In this document: positions 1 to 8,518 of the stretch, in pieces
Numbering within the stretch: the stretch's first letter is position 1
Layout of the letters: every line of letters starts with the position of its first letter
From: Rhodococcus pseudokoreensis
GTDB taxonomy: Bacteria > Actinomycetota > Actinomycetes > Mycobacteriales > Mycobacteriaceae
Length of the DNA: 64,000 nucleotides
Assembly: GCF_017068395.1 (NCBI RefSeq)
Contig: NZ_CP070619.1
Location: 5,580,001-5,644,000, forward strand
Reading direction: 5' to 3'
Program-made: the position numbers and the translations under genes
The notes under the pieces: model-generated
What the model saw: the letters and a program-made list of their open reading frames with translations, nothing else
Databases searched by the model: none
Told to the model about the DNA's origin: nothing

Positions 1-723
1 CGTCCGCAGACGCTGATGGAAATCTCCGAGGCGCTGGTCGATGCCCGCGAGGACTCCTCGGTCGGTGTCATCGTGCTGACCGGCGAGGGCCCCGACGCGT
101 TCTGCTCGGGTGGCGATCAGCGGGTGCGCGGGGATACCGGCTACCTCACCGAACCGGGGAAGTCGGGCAGTGTCGGCCGTTTCCATGTCACCGACCTGCA
201 GATTCAGATCCGGCGCCTGCCGAAGCCGGTCGTGGCCATGGTCGCCGGCTACGCGATCGGTGGCGGCCACATTCTGCACCTGGTCTGCGACCTGTCCATC
301 GCCGCGGACAACGCCCGGTTCGGTCAGGTCGGCCCGAAGGTCGGCTCGTTCGACGGTGGCTACGGTGCGGGATTGCTCGCCGAACTCGTCGGGGTGAAGA
401 AGGCCAAGGAGATCTGGTTCCTGTGCCGTCAGTACGACGCACAGCAGGCGCGTGAGATGGGGCTGGTCAACACCGTCGTCCCGCTCGCCGACCTGGAACG
501 GGAAACCGTGCAGTGGTGCCGCGAGATGCTCCAGCTGTCGCCGTTCGCGCTGCGGCTCATGAAGGCGAGCTTCAATGCCGCGGAGGACGGGATGGCCGGC
601 ATTCAGCAGCTCGCCCACGACGCGAATCTGCTGTTCTACTCGACGGAGGAGGCGAAGGAAGGGCGCGAGGCGTACAAGGCGAAGCGGCGCCCCGAGTTCG
701 AGAAGTTCCCGCGTCGGCCCTGA
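1..723 (+). CDS. MenB/BadI-type crotonase (5' partial)
   Basis: Crotonase-fold acyl-CoA enzyme of the naphthoyl-CoA synthase (MenB) / 2-ketocyclohexanecarboxyl-CoA hydrolase (BadI) group. The reading frame is open to base 1, and the first residues (RPQTLMEI) fit the family just after its NAFRPQT motif, so the N-terminus lies outside the window. Visible signatures are [43 protein letters not shown] and a C-terminus ending KFPRRP. The wording is closer to E. coli MenB than to mycobacterial MenB, so it may not be the housekeeping menaquinone enzyme; a ring-cleavage role is possible. Family certain, exact reaction not. Confidence 0.85.
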   Translation, partial: RPQTLMEISEALVDAREDSSVGVIVLTGEGPDAFCSGGDQRVRGDTGYLTEPGKSGSVGRFHVTDLQIQIRRLPKPVVAMVAGYAIGGGHILHLVCDLSIAADNARFGQVGPKVGSFDGGYGAGLLAELVGVKKAKEIWFLCRQYDAQQAREMGLVNTVVPLADLERETVQWCREMLQLSPFALRLMKASFNAAEDGMAGIQQLAHDANLLFYSTEEAKEGREAYKAKRRPEFEKFPRRP

Positions 724-770
724 TCTTCCATTTCGGTCCAACAATTAGTATGGTTGGTGCAATACCTCAG

Positions 771-810
771 GTGAGTGGCACGGTGTGCCCGCGTGCACAT
801 TGCCACTCAC
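771..810. terminator. Long inverted repeat between two crotonase genes
   Basis: GTGAGTGGCA (771-780) is exactly repeated in inverse as TGCCACTCAC (801-810). The 20-base interior can pair further (TGTGC with GCACA). There is no T-tract. It lies between the stop at 723 and the ATG at 840, so it may be a terminator for the upstream gene or a leader structure for the downstream one. Confidence 0.5.
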
Positions 811-839
811 ATGGGACTGGACCGAGAAGGATGGTGTGC

Positions 840-1625
840 ATGTCGGAAACCGCAACGCCCGCAGTCACGTGGAGCGACGTCGACGCCGGCGTCATGACGA
901 TCACGCTGCAACGCAGGCCGGCGAACGCGCTCGGGTTGCCGATCATCGACGGCCTGAATGCGGCACTCGACGCAGCCGACGCCGACGGGTCGGTGAAGGT
1001 GGTCGTCGTTCGCTCGGACATTCCGGGCTTCTTCGCGGCAGGCGCGGACATCAAGCACATGTCGTCCGTGGACGCGGAGTCGTTCACCGCGTACGGGGAT
1101 CGACTCCGTGGGGCGCTCGACCGACTCGCGTCTGCGGACCGCATCTCGATCGCTGCGGTGGACGGCCTCGCGCTCGGCGGCGGCCTCGAACTGGCAATGG
1201 CCTGCACCCTCCGGGTCGGCGGGTCGGACGCGAAGTTCGGTCTGCCCGAGGTCAAGCTCGGCCTCATCCCCGGAGCAGGTGGTACGCAGCGCCTTCCGCG
1301 TCTCGTGGGCCGTGGCCGCGCCCTGGACATCATGCTGAGCGCCCGTCAGGTCCTCGCCGCCGAGGCGCATGCGATCGGCCTGATCGACCGGCTCGTCGAC
1401 GCGGGCACGGCCACGGACGCCGCGCAGGCGCTCGCGGCCGAGCTGTGCACGATGTCGCTGCCCGCGCAGCGCGCCGTCATCCGCACGGTCGACGCCTCGT
1501 TCGACACCCCGCTCGAGGAGGGCTTCCGGTTCGAGGTCACCCAGGAGCAGGACCTGTTCGAGAACGGAGAGGCGAAGGAGGGCATCACCGCCTTCCTCGA
1601 GAAGCGCGCTCCGCGATTCGCCTGA
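840..1625 (+). CDS. Enoyl-CoA hydratase (crotonase)
   Basis: 261-residue crotonase that should hydrate trans-2-enoyl-CoA in beta-oxidation. Both glutamates of the classical hydratase are present, in GGGLELAMAC and LPEVKLGLIPGAGGTQRL, and the oxyanion-hole segment FFAAGADIKHM is intact. The ATG at 840 (MSETATPAV) begins the conserved region; an in-frame upstream extension would overlap the hairpin and the previous gene. It is followed after 8 bases by the transporter gene and probably shares a transcript with it. Confidence 0.9.
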   Translation: MSETATPAVTWSDVDAGVMTITLQRRPANALGLPIIDGLNAALDAADADGSVKVVVVRSDIPGFFAAGADIKHMSSVDAESFTAYGDRLRGALDRLASADRISIAAVDGLALGGGLELAMACTLRVGGSDAKFGLPEVKLGLIPGAGGTQRLPRLVGRGRALDIMLSARQVLAAEAHAIGLIDRLVDAGTATDAAQALAAELCTMSLPAQRAVIRTVDASFDTPLEEGFRFEVTQEQDLFENGEAKEGITAFLEKRAPRFA

Positions 1626-1633
1626 GCGTCGTG

Positions 1634-2602
1634 ATGCCGGCGCGTGCCGGGCGGGGTGCGATCGCGCTGGCGCTGTTCCTCGTCTATGTGATCTGGGGAT
1701 CGATCTATCTCGCGATCCGGCTGGTGATCGACGAGGTCCCTCCGCTCGGCTCGATGGGTGCACGTTTCCTCCTTGCCGCTCTGTTGATGGCCGCCTTTCT
1801 GGCCTTTCGCGGCGGCTGGCGGCGGCTGCGCCTCTCTTGGCGGGAAACGGCAGGCGCGTCTTTCCTGGGTGTGCTGCTGCTCGCCTGCGGAAACGGCCTG
1901 ACCTCGGTCGGCCAGCTGCACGGCGTGCCCTCCGGGGTGACGGCGCTCCTCGTGGCCATGGTGCCGCTGTGGATCTGCATCTACCGCACGCTGTCCGGTG
2001 ACCGTCCACGGGTTCTCGAATTGGCCGGCGTCGGTGTGGGGCTGATCGGTCTCGCAGTCCTGGTGCTGCCGCACGGTCGTGAGCACGCAGGACTCCCGCT
2101 CGTCGGCGTGGCGGTCATCGTGTTGTCCAGCGTGTCCTGGTCGTTCGGGTCGTGGATCAAGCCCCGAATCTGGCTGCCTCGCGACGTGTATGTCAGTGCG
2201 ACGTACCAGCTTCTGGCGGCCGGCGCGGCCATGACGCTCGCGTCGGTTGCGACAGGGGAACGACTGCACGGCGAGATCGGACTCCGCGCGTGGGGCGCGT
2301 TCGGCTACCTCGTGGTCTTCGGCTCGATCGTCGGATTCACCGCGTACGCGTGGCTGCTGCACCACGCACCGTTGCCGCTGGTGGCCACCCATACGTATGT
2401 GAATCCGGTGGTGGCTGTTGCACTCGGGTCGGTAGTCCTGTCCGAGCCCGTCACGCCCGTCCTGGTCATCGGGGGAGCGGTCGTACTGCTCTCCGTCGTG
2501 CTGGTCGTCAGCGCGCACACCGGGCCTCGACGGCGGGGGGATTCCACCACGAACGATTTCAAGGTATTATTATCAGACCAAAAGCCGACGAGAGGCGGGT
2601 AG
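1634..2602 (+). CDS. EamA/DMT-family transporter
   Basis: 322-residue integral membrane protein with about ten hydrophobic segments in two EamA repeats. The first starts IALALFLVYVIWGSIYLAIR; the second carries the GFTAYAWLLHHAPLPLVAT segment followed by NPVVAVALGSVVLSE, typical of drug/metabolite exporters of the RhaT/YdcZ type. The start is ATG 1634 or the adjacent GTG 1631. Its stop codon directly abuts the next ATG, so translation is probably coupled to the CoA-transferase gene. Substrate unknown; the context suggests export of an acid or alcohol intermediate. Confidence 0.85.
   Translation: MPARAGRGAIALALFLVYVIWGSIYLAIRLVIDEVPPLGSMGARFLLAALLMAAFLAFRGGWRRLRLSWRETAGASFLGVLLLACGNGLTSVGQLHGVPSGVTALLVAMVPLWICIYRTLSGDRPRVLELAGVGVGLIGLAVLVLPHGREHAGLPLVGVAVIVLSSVSWSFGSWIKPRIWLPRDVYVSATYQLLAAGAAMTLASVATGERLHGEIGLRAWGAFGYLVVFGSIVGFTAYAWLLHHAPLPLVATHTYVNPVVAVALGSVVLSEPVTPVLVIGGAVVLLSVVLVVSAHTGPRRRGDSTTNDFKVLLSDQKPTRGG
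2574..2584 (+). promoter_or_regulatory. CAGACCAAAAG motif before the racemase-like gene
   Basis: CAGACCAAAAG occurs 19 bases before the ATG at 2603, inside the end of the transporter gene. The same 11-mer recurs at 16099-16109, and AAGACCAAAAG occurs on the minus strand at 10605-10615 before the BadI-like gene. It could be a half-site for a shared regulator; no binding evidence. Confidence 0.25.
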
Positions 2603-3793
2603 ATGGTGCAGGACACCATGAAACGCTCGTTCACCGGCCCATTGTCGGGCCTGAAGGTGGTCGAGATCGGCTCGATCGGGCCCGGCCCCTTCTGTGCCAT
2701 GCTCCTCGCCGACCTCGGCGCCGACGTGATTCGCGTGGACCGCGCCGCAGATCCAGGACTGGTCGGTCCGAACGCCGACTTTCGCACCGAACTGCTGCAC
2801 CGAGGTCGCCGCTCACTCGCAGTCGACCTCAAGCATCCGGACGGCGCCGCCGTGGTGCTCTCGCTCGTGGCGGACGCCGACATCTTGATCGAGGGCTTCC
2901 GGCCCGGGGTCGCCGAGCGACTCGGCATCGGACCGGACGACTGCGCCGCACGTAATCCCGGGCTGATCTACGGACGCATGACCGGTTTCGGTCAGGACGG
3001 ACCGCTCGCTCAGCACGTCGGCCACGACATCAATTACGTCGCGCTCAGCGGCGCCCTGTCGTTGATCGGACGGCAGGGCCAGCCGCCCACACCACCGCTC
3101 AGTCTGATCGGCGACTTCGGTGGCGGGGGAATGCTCCTCGCGTTCGGGTTGCTGTCGGCGCTGTTCGAACGGCAGCGGTCGGGACTCGGCCAGGTGGTCG
3201 ACGCCTCGATGGTCGAGGGGGCCGCACTCCTCGCGACGCCCTTCTTCGGCTTCGCGCAGACCGGAACGTGGAACCCCGAACGCGGCACCAACATCGTCGA
3301 CAGCGGTGCGCCCTACTACGACGCCTACGAGACCGCGGACGGGAAGTGGCTGGCCGTCGGAGCGATGGAACCGCACTTCTACGCCGACCTCGTTGCGCTG
3401 CTGGATCTCCCGGACGACCTCCCGGAGCAGAACGACCGATCGCAGTGGCCGCAGATGAAGAAGATCTTCGCGGACGCCGTGCGCGGCCGGACGCTCGCAG
3501 ACTGGCTCGAGGCGGGAGAGGGGCTCACGCCCTGCATATCGCCCGTCCTCGACGTCCACGAGGCGCCGACACACCCGCACCATGTCGCCCGTGATGCGTT
3601 CGTCGACGTCGACGGTCTCGTCCAACCCGCGCCGGCGCCGCGATTCAGCCGCACTGCGGCCGCAGTAGATCGCCGTCCGCCGTTGCCGGGCGAACACACC
3701 ACCGAGATTCTGACCGACTGGGGGATCGACCCTGGCCGCGCCGCAGACTGGCTGCGCTCGGGTGCGGTGCGCGAGGCCGCCGCGGGGACCTGA
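2603..3793 (+). CDS. Alpha-methylacyl-CoA racemase-like CoA-transferase family III protein
   Basis: 396-residue CaiB/BaiF family protein. The catalytic pair of alpha-methylacyl-CoA racemases can be seen: His-Asp in VGHDINYVALSGALS and the Asp in GQVVDASMVEGAALL. This favours racemisation of 2-methyl-branched acyl-CoA over CoA transfer. The N-terminal GLKVVEIGSIGPGPFCAMLLADLGADV is the family CoA-binding fold. Such an enzyme would prepare branched (for example isoprenoid-derived) acyl-CoAs for dehydrogenation. An alternative start is the ATG at 2618. Confidence 0.85.
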   Translation: MVQDTMKRSFTGPLSGLKVVEIGSIGPGPFCAMLLADLGADVIRVDRAADPGLVGPNADFRTELLHRGRRSLAVDLKHPDGAAVVLSLVADADILIEGFRPGVAERLGIGPDDCAARNPGLIYGRMTGFGQDGPLAQHVGHDINYVALSGALSLIGRQGQPPTPPLSLIGDFGGGGMLLAFGLLSALFERQRSGLGQVVDASMVEGAALLATPFFGFAQTGTWNPERGTNIVDSGAPYYDAYETADGKWLAVGAMEPHFYADLVALLDLPDDLPEQNDRSQWPQMKKIFADAVRGRTLADWLEAGEGLTPCISPVLDVHEAPTHPHHVARDAFVDVDGLVQPAPAPRFSRTAAAVDRRPPLPGEHTTEILTDWGIDPGRAADWLRSGAVREAAAGT

Positions 3794-3874
3794 CCCGGCC
3801 GGACGGGTGTCCGGACCACAACGAAAAGACTTGCGGCGACCACTGGGATCGTCGAATTGAGAAGGAGTGACCTC

Positions 3875-4684
3875 GTGACCGAGCCCACGACATGGGAAAC
3901 GTTCACGCTCGACCGGCCGGAACCCGGCATCGCCGTCGTGACGTTGAATCGCCCCGAACGAATGAACTCGATGACGAACACCATGTTCATCGAACTGGAG
4001 AGGGTTGCGCTGCAACTGGATCACGAACACGACCTCCGCGTCGTGATCCTCACCGGCGCAGGCAAGGCGTTCTGCGGCGGATTCGACCTCGACGACGCCG
4101 AAGGTTTGTCGTCGCTGACGCCGATGGGCATGCTGGACCAGCAGGAACTGGCGGCGCGCGCCCTCTCGGCGATCCGCAGCATCCGCGTCCCCGTGATCGC
4201 GGCGGTCAACGGCGCGGCCGCGGGCGGTGGACTGTCCCTGTCGCTCGCCGCCGACATCCGGATCGGTTCGCCGGCGGCACGGTTCAACGCGGCGTTCGTG
4301 CGGATCGGTCTGTCCGCAGGCGATCTGGGCGCGTCGTGGCACCTGCCCCGTCTCATCGGCCCGGCACGCGCAGCCGAATTCGCCTACACCGGCCGCTTCA
4401 TCGAGGCCGTGGAGGCCGAGTCCCTCGGACTGCTGAACGCGGTCGTTCCCGCCGAGTCGCTGCTCGACGAGGCGCTCGCGATGGCGCGGCTCATCAGTGC
4501 GAATTCCCCTGCCGGTGTGCAGCTGTCGAAGCGTGCGCTCCACGCGAACATGGAAGTGTCGTCGTACGCCGCCGCGCTCGAACTCGAGAATCGCGGGCAG
4601 GCATTGCTCACTCGCGGCGACGACATGCCCGAAGCCCTGGCCGCGTTCAAGGAAAAGCGCAGCCCTACGTTCACGGGACGGTGA
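3875..4684 (+). CDS. Crotonase (enoyl-CoA hydratase/isomerase family), tandem copy 1
   Basis: 269-residue crotonase. GTG 3875 is chosen because GAAGGAG sits 7 bases upstream. The FCGGFDLDD and AAAGGGLSLSLAADIRI segments form the CoA pocket. The two catalytic glutamates of true hydratases are replaced (Ser in GGGLSLSLAAD, Phe in FNAAFVRIGL), while an Asp lies in LSAGDLGASW, so an isomerase, hydrolase or lyase activity is possible. Its last 60 or so residues are nearly identical to the next gene, which it overlaps, indicating a tandem duplication. Confidence 0.85.
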   Translation: MTEPTTWETFTLDRPEPGIAVVTLNRPERMNSMTNTMFIELERVALQLDHEHDLRVVILTGAGKAFCGGFDLDDAEGLSSLTPMGMLDQQELAARALSAIRSIRVPVIAAVNGAAAGGGLSLSLAADIRIGSPAARFNAAFVRIGLSAGDLGASWHLPRLIGPARAAEFAYTGRFIEAVEAESLGLLNAVVPAESLLDEALAMARLISANSPAGVQLSKRALHANMEVSSYAAALELENRGQALLTRGDDMPEALAAFKEKRSPTFTGR

Positions 4685-4689
4685 TCCAG

Positions 4690-5541
4690 ATGACGCAGAC
4701 GGATACGCGCGAGAATACCGCGGTGCTGAGCAATTACGTGCCGCCGCAGCTGGAGACCCTCACCCTCGAGGTGCTGCAGGGCAAGATCGTCGTTCTCACG
4801 ATCAATCGGCCGGACCGGATGAACTCGATGGTCGTGAAGATGTTCGAGGAGTTCAACACCGTCGCATACGCGCTGCGCGACACGGACGCGCGGGCGCTGA
4901 TCATCCGCGGTGCGGGCGATCGCGTGTTCTGCGCGGGCTTCGACCTGGACGAGATCAGCGTGATCACCGAAATGGGTGTGCGGGAGTTCCTCAGGTTCCA
5001 GGAGACCGCGACCGGGGGCCTGGCGGCGCTGCACCACCTGCCGTTCCCGGTGATCGCCGCGATTCACGGTGCCGCGTCCGGGGGCGGGCTGGCGCTCGCG
5101 CTCGCCTGCGACATCCGGCTCGTGGCGCCCACCGCGAAGTTCAATGCGGCATTCGTCAAGGTCGGACTGTCCGTCGGCGAGCTCGGCACGTCGTGGCAGC
5201 TCACCCGGCTCGTCGGACCCGGCCGGGCCGCGGAGATCGCCTACACGGCGCGTTTCGTCGGCGCCGAGGAAGCCGCCCGGATCGGATTGGCTAACCGGGT
5301 GGTGCCGAGCGAGGACCTGTTCGACGAGGCTGTCGCGGTGGCCGAGGCGATCGCATCGAATTCGCCGGGCGGCGTCCGGATGTCGAAGCGGGCGCTGCAG
5401 CGGAACCAGGAAGTGACGTCGTATGCGGCGGCCCTGGAGTTGGAGAACCGGGGCCAGGCGCTGCTCACCAGGGGCGCCGACATGCCGGAGGCGCTTGCGG
5501 CGTTCAAGGAGAAGCGGGCGCCACGCTTCACCGGCCAGTAA
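4690..5541 (+). CDS. Crotonase (enoyl-CoA hydratase/isomerase family), tandem copy 2
   Basis: 283-residue paralogue of the preceding gene; both end with the block AALELENRGQALLTRG and a similar FKEKR tail. The hydratase glutamates are replaced here too (Ala in GGGLALALACD, Phe in FNAAFVKVGL), with a Glu in SVGELGTSW in place of the Asp of copy 1. The N-terminus is about 14 residues longer than in copy 1. The start is ATG 4690, or GTG 4681, which overlaps the upstream stop. The pair is almost certainly co-transcribed and may form a hetero-oligomer or act on successive intermediates. Confidence 0.85.
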   Translation: MTQTDTRENTAVLSNYVPPQLETLTLEVLQGKIVVLTINRPDRMNSMVVKMFEEFNTVAYALRDTDARALIIRGAGDRVFCAGFDLDEISVITEMGVREFLRFQETATGGLAALHHLPFPVIAAIHGAASGGGLALALACDIRLVAPTAKFNAAFVKVGLSVGELGTSWQLTRLVGPGRAAEIAYTARFVGAEEAARIGLANRVVPSEDLFDEAVAVAEAIASNSPGGVRMSKRALQRNQEVTSYAAALELENRGQALLTRGADMPEALAAFKEKRAPRFTGQ

Positions 5542-5577
5542 GGATCGATTGATGACGACATGGATGGAGGCGAGCGC

Positions 5578-6612
5578 ATGACCTGGGAATGGACGCCCGA
5601 CACGCTCGGTGCGCTGGAGTCGTTCCTGCGCGACCGCGGGATCACTGAGGGTCCGCTCACGACCGCGGGGATCGGCGACGGACATTCCAACCTGACGTTC
5701 CTCGTTTCGGACGGGGTCCGTCAGGTGATCGTCCGCCGCCCGCCTCCTCCGCCGATTCCACCGGGCGCCCACGACATGCTGCGGGAGGCCCGTCTCGTCG
5801 GCGGTCTCGCCGGGAGCGGCGTGCCGGTGGCGGACGTCCTCGCCGTCGGCCAGACCGGCGACGTGCTCGATGTCCCGTTTTATGTGATGGACTACGTCGC
5901 CGGGCCGGTGGTCACCACCGAGACCCCGTCCGCGCTGAGTGCGCCGGCGGATCGACGCCGGATCGGGGAGGCGTTGATCGACACGCTCGCCGCACTGCAC
6001 GCGGTGGACTGGCAGGCCGCCGGCCTGGGCGACCTGGGCCGCCCGGAAGGATTCAACGAACGTCACCTGCGCCGCATGGGCAGGCTGGTCGCGGCCGAGG
6101 ACGGGACGCCGCCGCCGGAGTTCGCAGACATCGACGCGTGGCTCGGCGCCAATGTGCCCGCCGAATCCGGTGCGGCGATCATCCACAACGACTACCGCAT
6201 CGGCAACGTCATCCTCGCTCCCGATTCACCGGGACGTATTGCCGCAGTGCTGGACTGGGAGCTCGCGACGATCGGCGACCCGCTGTTCGATCTCGGCTAC
6301 TTCCTCGCGTCGTATCCCGTCGTGGGGGAGGAACGCACACCGACCGAGGACCTCGGTACCGCCGTGCTCGAGGACGGGTACCCGACCCGGGACGAACTCG
6401 CCCAGCGGTACGCGGCGGCCACCGGCGCCGACCTGTCGAACCTGAACTGGTACACGGCGCTGGCCCTGTGGAAGCTGGCGGTGCTGTACGAATACGGGCG
6501 GCGCCGCGCCGTCGCCGGAGTCGGCGACCAGTACTACCGCGACGAGGCCCTCGTGCGGTCCTTCCTCGACGCCGCACACCGGACCGCGGAACTGGCGCCG
6601 TCGGTGGTGTGA
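5578..6612 (+). CDS. Aminoglycoside-phosphotransferase-fold kinase (ACAD10/11 N-domain type)
   Basis: 344-residue APH-family kinase. The ATG at 5578 has GGAGG upstream. The catalytic loop IIHNDYRIGNVI (about residues 200-211) and the metal-binding DWELATIGDPLFDLGY follow the usual spacing. Homologues are fused to acyl-CoA dehydrogenases in ACAD10/11 and act in 4-hydroxyacyl-CoA metabolism through a phosphorylated intermediate, so a hydroxyacyl-CoA kinase role is likelier here than antibiotic resistance. Last gene of the plus-strand run; a strong hairpin follows. Confidence 0.8.
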   Translation: MTWEWTPDTLGALESFLRDRGITEGPLTTAGIGDGHSNLTFLVSDGVRQVIVRRPPPPPIPPGAHDMLREARLVGGLAGSGVPVADVLAVGQTGDVLDVPFYVMDYVAGPVVTTETPSALSAPADRRRIGEALIDTLAALHAVDWQAAGLGDLGRPEGFNERHLRRMGRLVAAEDGTPPPEFADIDAWLGANVPAESGAAIIHNDYRIGNVILAPDSPGRIAAVLDWELATIGDPLFDLGYFLASYPVVGEERTPTEDLGTAVLEDGYPTRDELAQRYAAATGADLSNLNWYTALALWKLAVLYEYGRRRAVAGVGDQYYRDEALVRSFLDAAHRTAELAPSVV

Positions 6613-6622
6613 TCACGCGGCG

Positions 6623-6660
6623 ACACGGCCGGTAGCGAGTGACTTCGCTACCGGCCGTGT
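6623..6660. terminator. Bidirectional terminator hairpin
   Basis: A perfect 15-bp stem (6623-6637 with 6646-6660) encloses an 8-base loop. It sits between the converging ends of the kinase gene (plus) and the thioesterase gene (minus), where a two-way terminator is expected. T-rich sequence after it is weak. Confidence 0.8.
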
Positions 6661-6679
6661 TCGTGTGTTCGAAACAAAA

Positions 6680-7489
6680 TTAGGCTCGATGGCACGTGAC
6701 CGTCGCTGTGGTGCAGGTCTTTCCGTCTCGATTGCGCGCGACGACCTGGACGACGGCGAAGCTGCGGCCACGGTAGAGGACCCGGGGAGCGAAGGTGAGC
6801 GGCTCGGTCCCCGGGCAGGGGCGCACGAACGCCATGGCGATCGAGGTCGTCTGGAACTCGGCCTCCGGTGTCACCGCAGAGTGGCCGGCGATCTCGGAGG
6901 CGCACAGGAGTATGCCGCCGTGGACGTTGCCGAGCGGATTGCAGTGCGATTCGGCGGCCTCCAGTTCCAGCCCTGCGGCGGCATTGTCCCGTCGGTGGTG
7001 GGCGCCGAGCAGTTCGATGATCGAGGACGCGCTCGGCCCGATGGGTGGCACGTCGTCGGGAGCGGTTCCGGTCTGTACCTCCGCGGCGACGAACCGGAGG
7101 CGAGCGCTGGCGATGGCCACGACCTGCCCGGACTCGTCGACGACCCGGCCGGTTGCCAGGCCGCCATCCGCGTCGGATGAGACGACGCTGCTCGCCGCAT
7201 GGAGGATCGAACCGTCGACCGCCGGGTTTCGTGAGAAGTCGAGGTGAAGTTCCGTCGTGACGGCCCAATGTCCGGCCGGGATGCGGGCGGCGATCGGGTA
7301 TCCCGTGACGTCGTCCATCAGGACACCGAGAGCGCCGCGGCACGGAAGGCCGCGGTGGTCGGACATCCACGGTCCGGTCTGCATCTGAGACTTGCCGTGA
7401 GTGGCGTCGCCGATCACGGGAGCCACCCGGAACAGTGCTTCGGCACCCGCCGAGATGAACGGAAGTGCCTGGAAATTGTCGGTTGTCAT
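6680..7489 (-). CDS. PaaI-like acyl-CoA thioesterase (double hotdog)
   Basis: 269-residue protein with two hotdog-like halves. The C-terminal half holds the PaaI-type segment NPLGNVHGGILLCASEIAG; the N-terminal half holds CRGALGVLMDDVTGYPIAARIP. It probably hydrolyses acyl-CoA to release CoA or overflow acids. It is the last gene of the minus-strand operon that begins with the BadI-like gene, 103 bases after the dienoyl-CoA reductase stop. Substrate unknown. Confidence 0.75.
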   Translation of the reverse strand: MTTDNFQALPFISAGAEALFRVAPVIGDATHGKSQMQTGPWMSDHRGLPCRGALGVLMDDVTGYPIAARIPAGHWAVTTELHLDFSRNPAVDGSILHAASSVVSSDADGGLATGRVVDESGQVVAIASARLRFVAAEVQTGTAPDDVPPIGPSASSIIELLGAHHRRDNAAAGLELEAAESHCNPLGNVHGGILLCASEIAGHSAVTPEAEFQTTSIAMAFVRPCPGTEPLTFAPRVLYRGRSFAVVQVVARNRDGKTCTTATVTCHRA

Positions 7490-7535
7490 GTCTCTTCCGG
7501 CGAATAGGGCGCGGACTACGAGCGCACATGAGAAA

Positions 7536-7575
7536 GGCCTGCCGGCCGGGACGTGTCGTCACCGACTGGCAGGCC
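7536..7575. terminator. Stem-loop after the reductase gene
   Basis: GGCCTGCC (7536-7543) pairs with GGCAGGCC (7568-7575) across a 24-base loop, downstream of the stop at 7593 on the minus strand and before the thioesterase gene. It may be a weak terminator or a processing site that reduces thioesterase expression. Confidence 0.4.
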
Positions 7576-7592
7576 CGGTGTGTGATGAGGGG

Positions 7593-8489
7593 TCAGACTC
7601 CGCGCTGCGACTTGGCGGCTTCGCTGGCGGCCTTGCTCTTTTCCCGGGCGGTGGCCCAGTCCTCGTTGCTCATCGATGTCAGGCCGGCGAAAGTGCCGGG
7701 GCCGGCAAGCATCTGGCCGCCGTCCATGGCGATGGTCTGGCCGGTGAGGTAATCGCAGGCATCCGACAGCAGGAAGATGGTGAGGTTGGCCAGTTCCTCC
7801 ATCGTGCCCATCCGGCCCATCGGCACCTGGTCGGCCTGGGTCGCGCCGACGGCACTTTTTTCGGTCGGGTTGAGCATCTCCCACGCGTAGTCCGTCGGGA
7901 TGGGTCCCGGGGCCAGGGCGTTGAGGCGGATCCCGTACCGCGCCCATTCGACGGCGAGCGACATCGTCATCGAGTGCACGGCGGCTTTCGCCATCGCGGA
8001 CGGGACGACGAACGCGGATCCGCTCCAGACCCAGGTGGTGAGCGTCGACAGGACGACGCCCTTGGTCCCGCCTTCGATCCAGCGGCGGCCCGCGGCGTGA
8101 GTGGTATTGAACGACCCGTTCATCACGGTGGAGGTGACGGCTTCGAAGGCACGCGGGCTGAGTGATTCGGTGGGAGCGATGAAGTTCGCGGCGGCGTTGT
8201 TGATCACGCCGGTGAGCGGACCGTGGAGCGTCCAGATCTCGTCCATCGCGGCCGACACGAGATCTGCTTTGCGCACGTCGACGGTCTGCCAGTGGACCGA
8301 ACCGGGCCGGGACACGGACGCCTCCGCCGCGGCTTCCTCGAGTACGGCGGGACGGCGGCCCCACAGGTGGACTTCGGCGCCGTGGTCCACGAGGTGGCGC
8401 GCGACGCCGCGGCCGAGTCCGGTGCCCCCGCCGGTGATGAGGACGCGCTTGCCCGCGAGTGCGTCGGAGGTGAAGGGAGTGGTGGTCAT
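7593..8489 (-). CDS. 2,4-dienoyl-CoA reductase-like SDR (mitochondrial DECR1 type)
   Basis: 298-residue short-chain dehydrogenase with the NADP-binding glycine motif ITGGGTGLGRG near residue 20. The usual YxxxK is replaced by SAMAK in SAFVVPSAMAKAAV, and the text around it (EWARYGIRLNALAPGPIPT) closely follows animal mitochondrial 2,4-dienoyl-CoA reductase, which also lacks that Tyr. It should therefore reduce 2,4-dienoyl-CoA with NADPH rather than act as a 3-hydroxyacyl dehydrogenase. It lies 29 bases after the acyl-CoA dehydrogenase in the same operon. Confidence 0.8.
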   Translation of the reverse strand: MTTTPFTSDALAGKRVLITGGGTGLGRGVARHLVDHGAEVHLWGRRPAVLEEAAAEASVSRPGSVHWQTVDVRKADLVSAAMDEIWTLHGPLTGVINNAAANFIAPTESLSPRAFEAVTSTVMNGSFNTTHAAGRRWIEGGTKGVVLSTLTTWVWSGSAFVVPSAMAKAAVHSMTMSLAVEWARYGIRLNALAPGPIPTDYAWEMLNPTEKSAVGATQADQVPMGRMGTMEELANLTIFLLSDACDYLTGQTIAMDGGQMLAGPGTFAGLTSMSNEDWATAREKSKAASEAAKSQRGV

Positions 8490-8518
8490 GCGATGGTCCT
8501 TACGATGGGGAACGAGGG

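Noticed and set aside
513..839. Upstream extension of the 840 crotonase in the same frame
   Set aside because: It overlaps the previous crotonase and a hairpin, and its residues do not fit the family; the ATG at 840 begins the conserved part.
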